This document shows positions 44,592 to 51,655 of a stretch of DNA of 63,645 nucleotides, piece by piece. The notes under the pieces are model-generated. The model saw only the letters and a program-made list of their open reading frames with translations. It had not been told where the DNA came from and made no database searches. This DNA comes from Alistipes sp. An66 (lineage in GTDB: Bacteria > Bacteroidota > Bacteroidia > Bacteroidales > Rikenellaceae). The DNA is taken from contig NZ_NFHT01000016.1 in NCBI RefSeq assembly GCF_002161445.1, forward strand, positions 1 to 63,645. The letters run 5' to 3'. The position numbers and the translations under genes were made by a program. Numbering within the stretch: position 1 is the stretch's first letter; each line of letters begins with the position of its first letter.

Positions 44592-45773
44592 TCAATTCTG
44601 TTTCAAACGGCGCACTTCCGGCTCCGGAAGCTCCCCGCCGAGGCGTTCCAGCATCCGCGCGGGGAACCCCGCGTCGGGGATCTCCGACAGCCACGAACTC
44701 CGCCGCCACCACATGTCGAACACATAGTCGATGCGCCCCCCGGCATCGGGCGTCAGCTGGAAGAGGTAGCTCGTCCGGTCGTCGATGCGCGAGACGATCC
44801 GCGCCTCCGGAACGGCAATGGCAAGACCGACCCGTTCGCGCTCCCATTTCAGCGTGTCGTTCTCCGGGAAGTCGCACCCCACGGCCGCAATCGCGGTCTG
44901 CGTGCGGCACACCTCGTTCCCGGCCATCTTCATCACGCCCGTCGTGAAGAGCAGACCCGAAAAGTCCCCCTCGATGCGGTTCTCGACCCGCACGTCGCTG
45001 TGGCCCGCATAGAGAATGTAGCGCGACGTCAGCGTGATCTCCCGTCCACAGTAGCGCCAACCCTCGACCCGCATCTCGACCACCGTGCGCACCGGTCCCC
45101 GCGCCAGAATCCGCGCCTCCCGGCGGGCGAAATCCGTGATGTGGGTCATCTTCCGCGCTTCGGCGTCCCAGCCTTTGAGCGCCCCGACCCCGACCGATCC
45201 GAAAACCCGCAGGTTGTCGTAGCCATAATCGGCCGCCAGCTGTTCGTCCGTGGGGTACCACATCGTCTCGGCGAGTTCCAGCCGCGGGAGTTTCTTGCCG
45301 TAGGTGTCGATCGTCTGCTTCTTGTCGAAGTAGATCCGGTAGGCGGCATACTCCGACTCGAAGGCCGGGCCGTGGTGGTGCAGCTTCCGGTACATGTCAT
45401 CCTTCGTCGAGAAGAGCGTATCCGCCGCCCGCAGCGTCTTGTCCGGGTTTTTCAGCCACATCTGCGCGTGCACGCGGTTCGGGAAGCGCGTCGCCGCCGA
45501 TTCCGACGAGTAGAACACCACGAAATCCCGGCTGCGGGGGATATCCGCCACGAAGACCGCCTCGCCCAGCGAACGGTCCAGTTGCGACGGGATCTCGGCG
45601 CCGTCCACCAGCACACGGACGCTTTGGGCCCATGCCGGGACGTCGCGCAACACGACCGGGCAGGCACGGCGGTCGCCGTCCGTCGTCACCCGGTAGCGGG
45701 TTTTCAGGCTCCGGGCGGCCAGATCGCCGACCGTCAGGCACAAAAGCAGCAAAAGCAGGGAAAAGCGTTTCAT
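44592..45773 (-). CDS. DUF4861 family exported protein
   Basis: A 393-residue secreted protein with signal peptide 1-19 (MKRFSLLLLLLCLTVGDLAA) and a beta-rich body. Segments such as KKQTIDTYGKKLPRLELAETMWYPTDEQLAADYGYDNLRVFGSVGVG and EITLTSRYILYAGHSDVRVENRIEG fit the DUF4861 family found in pectin and related acidic-glycan loci. Its activity is not established; similar genes lie beside unsaturated-uronyl hydrolases. It begins one base after the upstream esterase stop, implying translational coupling with it. Confidence 0.8.
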   Translation of the reverse strand: MKRFSLLLLLLCLTVGDLAARSLKTRYRVTTDGDRRACPVVLRDVPAWAQSVRVLVDGAEIPSQLDRSLGEAVFVADIPRSRDFVVFYSSESAATRFPNRVHAQMWLKNPDKTLRAADTLFSTKDDMYRKLHHHGPAFESEYAAYRIYFDKKQTIDTYGKKLPRLELAETMWYPTDEQLAADYGYDNLRVFGSVGVGALKGWDAEARKMTHITDFARREARILARGPVRTVVEMRVEGWRYCGREITLTSRYILYAGHSDVRVENRIEGDFSGLLFTTGVMKMAGNEVCRTQTAIAAVGCDFPENDTLKWERERVGLAIAVPEARIVSRIDDRTSYLFQLTPDAGGRIDYVFDMWWRRSSWLSEIPDAGFPARMLERLGGELPEPEVRRLKQN

Positions 45774-45774
45774 A

Positions 45775-47316
45775 TCATTCGAGTTTTTCGAGCATCCGTT
45801 CCAGTTCGTCCCGGCTTCGCAGCGCACGCTCCGGGAGTTCGTCGCCGAAACTCCGCAGCGCCGATTCGGGAAGCAGTTCCACGCGGCTTTCGTCCGCCTG
45901 CGCGGGGTCGAGGCCCAGCGTTTCGGCAAAAAAGGCGTAGACAGCCCGGCGTTTGTTCGCACCGTAGTCGTGGCGTTCGTCGGCGAAGTGGGCGTTGCGC
46001 ACCGCATCCGCTGCCCCGTAGAAGCCCCAGATGCGTTGCAGGAAGGGGTATTCCAGCGTCGGGCAGGTCGCGGTCCAGTCTCCGCCGTCGCTCACAACCA
46101 GCGTCGGGCGCGGAGCCATCACCGCCGCCAGCAGTTCGGGCATGCAGCTCCCGCCGCCGGCCAGCGTCACCGGACGGCCGCTCTCGCACGGGCAGCCTCC
46201 GTCGAAGTGCGACACGAGGTGCACGACCGGCGCCAGCGCCGCAAAACGTCCGTCGACCAGCGCCAGCAGCAGCGCGTGCGTCGCGCCGCCCGAGCCGCCC
46301 GTCGCGGCCAGGCGCGCCGTGTCGATGTCGCGCCGTGCGGCCAGCACCCAGTCCGTCACGGCCTTCGACCACAGCGTCTGGATCTGCATCGAATAGCGTT
46401 GCGTGTGGGCGTCGCGTCCCACCTGCCGCTCCGAATCGCCCCAGCCGAAGATATCCATATCGACAGCCACGGCCCCCATGCGCGCAAAGGTCGCCATGCG
46501 CAGCTGCTGGTCCGGGCGATAGCGGCCGCCCTCCCAGTGTCCTGCGGGCGAGACGATCAGCGGATGCGGGCCCTTCGTGAGCGGGGCGTAGATCGTGCCG
46601 CAGACGTAGAGACCCGGCAGGGTTTCGAGGGCGTAGTTTTGGGTCGTGTAGCCGTCGCGGCGCACCGCGCGCCCCAGCCGCACGTCGGGATCGGCCGCAA
46701 GCCCCCGCAGGAAGGGTCCGAGATCCAGCGCCGCACGGGCTTCGGCGAGGAGCATGGTGCGGCGGTGCTCCCACGAGGCGCTGTCGGGCGCGAGCGACGC
46801 AAGCCACCGCAGCAGTTTTTCCCCGTCAGCGGGTGTGCGTCGGTGGTATTCGTAGGGCCGGACGGTGATCCGGGGCCGGCCGTCGGGGTCGTTTCTGCGG
46901 CTCCACACCAGATCGGCGGGCCGGAGCAGGTTGTCGAGCGTCTCGTCGAGCGAATAGGAGCGGATGCGGAAGGCGCCGAAGCGGATCCGCACCGTGTCGG
47001 GATCGAAGCGTTTGCAGGCAATCCGCACGCCGAAGCGCTGCTCCGTCTGCCGCAAAAAAAGGGTGAGCGGCTGCGGAGCGGTCGGATCGGCCGGGACGGT
47101 TGCGGCTGTCGGGACGGCCGGGGCAGGCACGGCGGCCGGGATGGTCGGGGCAGGCACGGCGGCCGGGATGGTTGAGCCGGTTAGGGCAAGTGTGGCAGTC
47201 GGGGCAGCCGGGAGGGCCGGATCGGAATCGGCCCGCACGGTGTTCGGGAAAAGGGTCAGGCAACAGGCCGCACAACAGATTCGCAGCGCAGCCCCTATCG
47301 GCAATCGGATCGGCAT
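45775..47316 (-). CDS. Alpha/beta hydrolase (putative pectin acetyl- or feruloyl-type esterase) with N-terminal STN-like domain
   Basis: A 513-residue exported protein with an unusual front end. Residues 1-29 are a signal peptide. Residues 45-75 are an Ala/Pro linker with two copies of TIPAAVPAP coded by a 27-bp tandem repeat. Residues 82-155 (FLRQTEQRFGVRIAC, SYSLDETLDNLL, PRITVRPYEY) resemble the STN domain of TonB transducers and secretins. Residues 170-513 are an alpha/beta hydrolase with PLIVSPAGHWEGGRY, nucleophile Ser342 in GGSGG, acid Asp410 or Asp413 in VSDGGDW and His449 in ERHDYG. It is likely an esterase acting on pectin decoration; substrate is inferred from context. The start at 47316 begins the signal peptide; the frame stays open upstream into the tRNA. 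Confidence 0.75.
   Translation of the reverse strand: MPIRLPIGAALRICCAACCLTLFPNTVRADSDPALPAAPTATLALTGSTIPAAVPAPTIPAAVPAPAVPTAATVPADPTAPQPLTLFLRQTEQRFGVRIACKRFDPDTVRIRFGAFRIRSYSLDETLDNLLRPADLVWSRRNDPDGRPRITVRPYEYHRRTPADGEKLLRWLASLAPDSASWEHRRTMLLAEARAALDLGPFLRGLAADPDVRLGRAVRRDGYTTQNYALETLPGLYVCGTIYAPLTKGPHPLIVSPAGHWEGGRYRPDQQLRMATFARMGAVAVDMDIFGWGDSERQVGRDAHTQRYSMQIQTLWSKAVTDWVLAARRDIDTARLAATGGSGGATHALLLALVDGRFAALAPVVHLVSHFDGGCPCESGRPVTLAGGGSCMPELLAAVMAPRPTLVVSDGGDWTATCPTLEYPFLQRIWGFYGAADAVRNAHFADERHDYGANKRRAVYAFFAETLGLDPAQADESRVELLPESALRSFGDELPERALRSRDELERMLEKLE
47120..47173. repeat. 27-bp tandem repeat, two copies, inside the esterase gene
   Basis: Two copies of a 27-bp unit (beginning GGGGCAGGCACGGCGG) differ in one base at the end and encode two TIPAAVPAP units of the linker. 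Copy number could vary between strains without breaking the frame. Confidence 0.75.
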
Positions 47317-47334
47317 GGGAAGCGTCTTTTCATG

Positions 47335-47342
47335 CAAAAATA
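47335..47342 (-). promoter_or_regulatory. -7 element TATTTTTG for the esterase-DUF4861 transcript
   Basis: Exact TAnnTTTG match on the minus strand, about 19 bases before the esterase start, so the leader would be short. Confidence 0.45.
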
Positions 47343-47362
47343 GGAATTTTCGACCGCATTTT

Positions 47363-47393
47363 TTTGTATTTACCCAAAAAGATTCTATATTTG
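47363..47393 (+). promoter_or_regulatory. Full -33/-7 promoter for tRNA-Ser
   Basis: TTTG (47363-47366), a 19-base spacer, and TATATTTG (47386-47393) match the Bacteroidales housekeeping sigma consensus exactly. Transcription would begin near 47400, about 30 bases before the tRNA. Confidence 0.85.
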
Positions 47394-47430
47394 CACACCC
47401 TTTCGGACGGAATCGTCCGTGAGCGTGCCC

Positions 47431-47519
47431 GGAGAGATGGGTGAGTGGCTGAAACCACCGGTTTGCTAAACCGACGTACGGGGTAACCCGTACCACGAGT
47501 TCGAATCTCGTTCTCTCCG
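47431..47519 (+). tRNA. tRNA-Ser (anticodon GCT)
   Basis: Class II tRNA of 89 bases. The acceptor arms GGAGAGA (47431-47437) and TCTCTCC (47512-47518) pair perfectly with G at the discriminator. The anticodon stem GGTTT/AAACC carries the loop with GCT, reading AGC/AGT serine codons. A long variable arm (TACGGGGTAACCCGTA) and the T arm GAGTTCGAATCTC are typical. CCA is not encoded. It is the only RNA gene of this type in the window. Confidence 0.97.
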
Positions 47520-47565
47520 CAAGGAGGGGGGGGGTGGAAGCGAGCCTCCAGAATCCCTGCTAACG

Positions 47566-47597
47566 AATCCCTGCAAACGGTCTTTGCAGGGATTTTT
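47566..47597 (+). terminator. Intrinsic terminator after tRNA-Ser
   Basis: A perfect 12-bp stem (AATCCCTGCAAA/TTTGCAGGGATT, loop of five) is followed by TTT. The stretch 47520-47565 before it holds G9 and a direct repeat of AATCCCTGC; no gene is seen in 47520-47722. Confidence 0.9.
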
Positions 47598-47648
47598 GTG
47601 TTTGGCGGTCAAAAACAAAAAATCAAAAATCGAGAATGAAAAATTCAG

Positions 47649-47698
47649 AAAAAACAAAAACAGCATCCGGCCGGGGTTAAAACCCCAAACCGGATGCT
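47649..47698 (-). terminator. Intrinsic terminator of the N-glycan-like locus
   Basis: A 9-bp outer stem (AGCATCCGG/CCGGATGCT) with an inner GGGGTT/AACCCC stem is followed on the minus strand by GTTTTTGTTTTTT. It lies 25 bases after the last gene of the locus. Confidence 0.9.
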
Positions 47699-47722
47699 TC
47701 CCTACTTAAAAAAAACTAACCC

Positions 47723-49357
47723 CTACCAATCCTTTAGCCATTTCCCATATCCTCCTGTCCCATCAGGAAGGAGAGCTAAATTTGTTGTATCATTTGTATA
47801 ATTATTATAATAACTTGTTAATCCCGTACCATTTCTTCCATCATCAGCAAAATTTAAACAAATTCCTCCATATGATTGCCCCGTAGATTCATATTCATTC
47901 TGGAGTCTGGTCATTAAATCCTGGAAAACCAGAATCTGACTTTGTTTGTTTCCTGCTGCTCGCCAGCGATAAACATTTTTCGTATCTCTAATTGATGTAG
48001 GATCAGTACCTTTATACCACGGAGCATTGATACATCCATATTTTGCAGGATCCAAACCGGCAAAAGGTTTGTGGGTATATTTGGAAACCTCCACGTCATC
48101 TGGATGCCATGGGTCGCAAATTTGTGTAACTTCATTTCCGTTGTTATATCCCGACCAGGCATAGTCCAAATATTGCCCGACTTCAATACCGCCAGTTGCC
48201 TCCGTATCCCAAAAATATTCGGTCGGCTCTTCGTGGTCGGTAACAGTCAGCAGTTTGTTTGTCCCAAGGGCTTCGCGCATTGCCTTGATCAGTTTCGGAT
48301 AGGAAGTGGTATTCATTTCCGGCATTCCCTCCTTGCCATACCCCGAATTGCGATCCCAAAGGTTAATGCCATCGAGGTTGTAGGTCTCGACAACGGTCTT
48401 GACTTGTGCCACGAAATCAGCAATTTGTTCGTCTGTAAGATTACAGAATCCGAGGCCAGTCCCACCACCTTCCAGGCTGAGGCACACTTTGCGTTCCGTT
48501 TCCTGAATGGGCCAAATGTAAGTAGAGGCATGGCTCAATACATGCGTCATATCCGATCCTAAATCGAGCAGGGCGCGGCCGCTTGCCTCGTCATATTTCA
48601 AGGTGACCGTCCGCAGGTTGACAATATTGCCTACTGCACGGGTCCATAACTCAACAGGTGGTCTACGTTGTTTTTTGCGTATATAGAAGTCTGTAACCAA
48701 TCGCGGATCATAATCTTTCGTGTTGACATAAAATACCATGAATATAGGTTCTTTTGCTCCATTTTCTCCTTCTTCGGGATAGAATTCCTCTTGATCCAAT
48801 GGATTTTCGCCAACAAACGGTTCGCGGATGGTAATATTGAAATATATGACATTGTCTCTCAATGCATTCCCTTGTTCTCCGATTGAAACAGGCAACACAT
48901 ATTTGCCGGCAGCAAGTCCTTCGGCCAAAAATTTAATCTGTTTCAAAGCAGACTGCTTCCCGTTGGCAGATATTTCGAGCGTATTGCCTTCCATGAATTC
49001 ATAGTTCGATTCAGGAAGGAGGGTGCGTTCTTCGCCGGTTAAAGTATTATAAGCCTCAATAACGGATTCGTCTATTTGCAGTTGGATGGACACGTTTTCA
49101 GATACCGGTTTTGTCTGTTCGAAATAGACGCCGTTAACCAAGAAGCCGTTGCCTTCAGTTAAGATCATATCTACGATATTCTCACAACTGTTGCTACAAC
49201 GCAATATGCCGTATACATTCTCAATTCCTTCTTTATCGGGTAACTTGCCGCCCAACTGCTCCACGGTGTCCGTCTTGCAGGCTGTGAAGCCTGCAAGAAC
49301 GGTCGCCGCAAGAAGCATCGTTCCTATCGTTCTGAACTTTTTGATTTTCGTTTTCAT
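47723..49357 (-). CDS. DUF1735 + GH18-fold lipoprotein lacking the catalytic motif
   Basis: A 544-residue surface lipoprotein (GFTAC, Cys27). Residues about 40-178 are a DUF1735 (BT_3987-type) beta-sandwich with VYFEQTKPVSENVSIQLQID; residues about 200-540 are a GH18-like (beta/alpha)8 barrel. Where active GH18 enzymes have DxxDxDxE, this protein reads DGINLWDR (329-336): the second and third Asp are Asn332 and Trp334 and the catalytic Glu is Arg336. It is therefore probably a glycan-binding protein and not an endoglycosidase. It is the last gene of the locus and, unlike its neighbours, clearly A+T-rich. Family assignment is from the DUF1735/GH18 layout known in N-glycan loci. Confidence 0.82.
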   Translation of the reverse strand: MKTKIKKFRTIGTMLLAATVLAGFTACKTDTVEQLGGKLPDKEGIENVYGILRCSNSCENIVDMILTEGNGFLVNGVYFEQTKPVSENVSIQLQIDESVIEAYNTLTGEERTLLPESNYEFMEGNTLEISANGKQSALKQIKFLAEGLAAGKYVLPVSIGEQGNALRDNVIYFNITIREPFVGENPLDQEEFYPEEGENGAKEPIFMVFYVNTKDYDPRLVTDFYIRKKQRRPPVELWTRAVGNIVNLRTVTLKYDEASGRALLDLGSDMTHVLSHASTYIWPIQETERKVCLSLEGGGTGLGFCNLTDEQIADFVAQVKTVVETYNLDGINLWDRNSGYGKEGMPEMNTTSYPKLIKAMREALGTNKLLTVTDHEEPTEYFWDTEATGGIEVGQYLDYAWSGYNNGNEVTQICDPWHPDDVEVSKYTHKPFAGLDPAKYGCINAPWYKGTDPTSIRDTKNVYRWRAAGNKQSQILVFQDLMTRLQNEYESTGQSYGGICLNFADDGRNGTGLTSYYNNYTNDTTNLALLPDGTGGYGKWLKDW

Positions 49358-49360
49358 GGT

Positions 49361-50731
49361 TTACTCCTCCGTTTCGTTGATTTTCGGAATTTCAATGCCC
49401 GAAGGCCAAACGATGTCGATCTCGGCCACGCCGTCGTTGCCGTACATCGAGTAGTCCTTGACGGTGTTGCCGCTGCCCTCGTTGAACTTCCAGTAGCCCA
49501 GCAGGGTCGGGTCGCTCTCGGGATCGGTGATTTCGTACATGTTTTCCCAGATCTGTTCGGGCGTGCGGGCCACGGACCACACGCGCGCCTCGGCAATCTT
49601 GCCGTTCAGCGGACGGTAGTCGTCGTAGGATTTACCAATGAAGAACTGGTAGGCGTCGCCCAGCTTGTTGTAGCCCGTGTCGTCGGTTTCGTATTGCGGT
49701 TTATCAGCTTCCGAGGCCGAGTTCCACAGGTCATACAAGGCCCGCATAGCCAGATTGATCTGGTTCTTCTTGCTCGGAGCGGTGATGCCCACGCCGGTCT
49801 CCTCGCTCTGGATCTTGCCGTCGACATAGACGCGCACGGTCTGCGTCGCCTGGTCGTAGGTGCAGGCCACATGGTACCACCGTCCCGCTTCGAGGTTCTT
49901 CGAGGCGTCCTTGCCCGGAATCTTGCCGAACTGTGAGCCGCTACCCGAACCGTCGAACTGCAGCTGCTGGCGCTCGAAGTTCGTGTCGCCGATACGCAGC
50001 AGCAGGTACTGCTCGACACCCATCACCGAAGAGATGTTCACGGTGCTGGTATTGCCGCTGGCGTTAACGATCGAGTTTGCGAACTGGTCGATATAAATCA
50101 GCGCCTCGTAGGTTATGGCCGTAAGACCGTTCCACGCCTTGCTGTTCTCACCGTACTTGTCGAGGGTCGGGAAGTTGATCCAGTTGCCCTCGCCGAGCTG
50201 TGCGGCCACGGTGATTGCCGAGGAGCGTTTGACGACGTAGTAGGCCACGTCCGAACCCCCGAGGATCTCCATCGACGCCCCGCTGATGCGCACCGGGACA
50301 AGATAGGTCTCGTCCAAAGGCAGGGCCCCGGTCTGCTCCTCGCCCTCGCCCATGAGCTCCTTGAGCTGCAGGGTTACGACGTCCGAGGCGGTACGTCCCG
50401 CGGGAATGGTCGCGGTTTCGGACGAAAGCGTGTAGTATTTCGCGTCAAGCATCGGCCACTGCGTGCCGTAGCGGGCGTTGTACGTCCCGACGAGCGACGG
50501 GTCGACCTCGAGCGAAACCTGCACGTCCTGTCCGGCGGGATAGGTCAGTGCCGCCTGCAACGTGCAGTCATAGGTCGCGCGGTTGTTGCTGAACGTCGCC
50601 AACTGCACGGGGCTTGTCTGCGAGACATCGAGGTAGACCACATTGTCGAACTTGCGGTCGTCGGCATCGAACCGCTCGCAGCCCGTCAGCGTAGCAAGCA
50701 GCGCGAAAAGTGTTATGAGGTATCGTTTCAT
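49361..50731 (-). CDS. DUF1735 and LamG-like domain surface lipoprotein
   Basis: A 456-residue lipoprotein (LATLTGC, Cys18). Residues about 30-165 are a DUF1735 beta-sandwich (VYLDVSQTSPVQLATFSNNRATYDCTLQAALTYP). Residues about 190-445 are a LamG/concanavalin-like domain with YEALIYIDQFANSIVN, WYHVACTYDQATQTVRVYVDGK and GKIAEARVWSVARTPEQI. Proteins of this build occupy the same place in N-glycan loci (BT_3985-like) and bind glycan at the surface. It lies three bases from the next gene and seven from the previous one, inside the susCD operon. Confidence 0.85.
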   Translation of the reverse strand: MKRYLITLFALLATLTGCERFDADDRKFDNVVYLDVSQTSPVQLATFSNNRATYDCTLQAALTYPAGQDVQVSLEVDPSLVGTYNARYGTQWPMLDAKYYTLSSETATIPAGRTASDVVTLQLKELMGEGEEQTGALPLDETYLVPVRISGASMEILGGSDVAYYVVKRSSAITVAAQLGEGNWINFPTLDKYGENSKAWNGLTAITYEALIYIDQFANSIVNASGNTSTVNISSVMGVEQYLLLRIGDTNFERQQLQFDGSGSGSQFGKIPGKDASKNLEAGRWYHVACTYDQATQTVRVYVDGKIQSEETGVGITAPSKKNQINLAMRALYDLWNSASEADKPQYETDDTGYNKLGDAYQFFIGKSYDDYRPLNGKIAEARVWSVARTPEQIWENMYEITDPESDPTLLGYWKFNEGSGNTVKDYSMYGNDGVAEIDIVWPSGIEIPKINETEE

Positions 50732-50738
50732 GGCTCTC

Positions 50739-51650
50739 TTATTTGGAAGGGTTCAACGTCTGAATCGCCGTGCGGATGGTCTGGTAGTTCATCTCGGCAT
50801 GGTAGTAGTCCCCGGCGATGTTATAGGCTGCAAAGCCTGCCAGCGGGCCGTACTCCACCACGCAGCGCGCCATCAGTTCCACAGCGGCATACTCCGTGCG
50901 GTCCTCGTCCTGCAGCGGGGCGTCGATCTCCGCAGCCAAAAGCAGTTTTTCCGGGGCGATGCCCGCATAGCCCGTGGCATTGAGGACCAGCAGCTGCACC
51001 TCGGTGGTATTTTCGGCCTTTTCGGTGTCGAGGACCACGAAGTCGAGTTTAGCACGGTCGGCTTCGGCCACCGACAACGGGTTGCCCTCGAAAACGAGAA
51101 GCTGACCATCGCTCCGGGCTGCCGAGAGCGTCGCAACGATCGTAGCCGTAGCGGCGGCGTCCAGCGGGTCGGCGGTGAACGAGTAGCCGTCCAGGCCGTT
51201 GGCAGCTACCGCGGCGATTACGCCGTCGAGGTAGGCTTTGAGGGCAGCCTCTCCCGAAAACTCCGCTTTCCGTGCGGCGTAGTCCACCTGGTAGAGGACT
51301 TTCGTGCCCTTTTCGTGCATCGCAGCCAAGTCCTCGGCGTCATACGCCGAGAAGTTGTCGGCATTGGTCAGCGTCACGATGTCGAGCGAATCGGGCAGGC
51401 AGCGCATGAAGTCCTGCTCACTCGCGGCCGGCGAGGGCGAATTGTGGAGCCGGGCATACGAAAGGTAGTGTTCCGAAGCCTTGTAGGTCCGCAGCGCCGC
51501 CATGTAGTCGGCCCACAGCGCCGGGTCCTGCTCCCACGGTTTGAGAACCGTGTTCTCGATGTTCTCCGTCTCGGTCCAGTCGCTGCACGAGGCCCCGAGC
51601 AGCAACACAACGACCGGAAGGATCAGTCGGTATATGCTTGTCTGTTTCAT
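50739..51650 (-). CDS. Second GH18-fold lipoprotein, predicted non-catalytic
   Basis: A 303-residue lipoprotein (LLLGASC, Cys22). The body reads as a short (beta/alpha)8 barrel with the strand-4 region AAVAANGLDGYSFTADPLD: the GH18 acidic series is absent (Ser157, Thr159 and Asp161 where active enzymes have Asp, Asp and Glu). It matches the small GH18-like surface glycan-binding proteins placed between SusD and DUF1735 proteins in N-glycan loci (BT_3986-like, from context). It starts six bases before the SusD stop region and is inside the operon. Confidence 0.72.
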   Translation of the reverse strand: MKQTSIYRLILPVVVLLLGASCSDWTETENIENTVLKPWEQDPALWADYMAALRTYKASEHYLSYARLHNSPSPAASEQDFMRCLPDSLDIVTLTNADNFSAYDAEDLAAMHEKGTKVLYQVDYAARKAEFSGEAALKAYLDGVIAAVAANGLDGYSFTADPLDAAATATIVATLSAARSDGQLLVFEGNPLSVAEADRAKLDFVVLDTEKAENTTEVQLLVLNATGYAGIAPEKLLLAAEIDAPLQDEDRTEYAAVELMARCVVEYGPLAGFAAYNIAGDYYHAEMNYQTIRTAIQTLNPSK

Positions 51651-51655
51651 ATCGG

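Noticed and set aside
47431..47519. tRNA-Ser as an integration site for the second utilization locus
   Set aside because: No copy of the tRNA 3' end, integrase or mobility gene was found in the window, so an island border cannot be shown even though one neighbouring gene has different composition.
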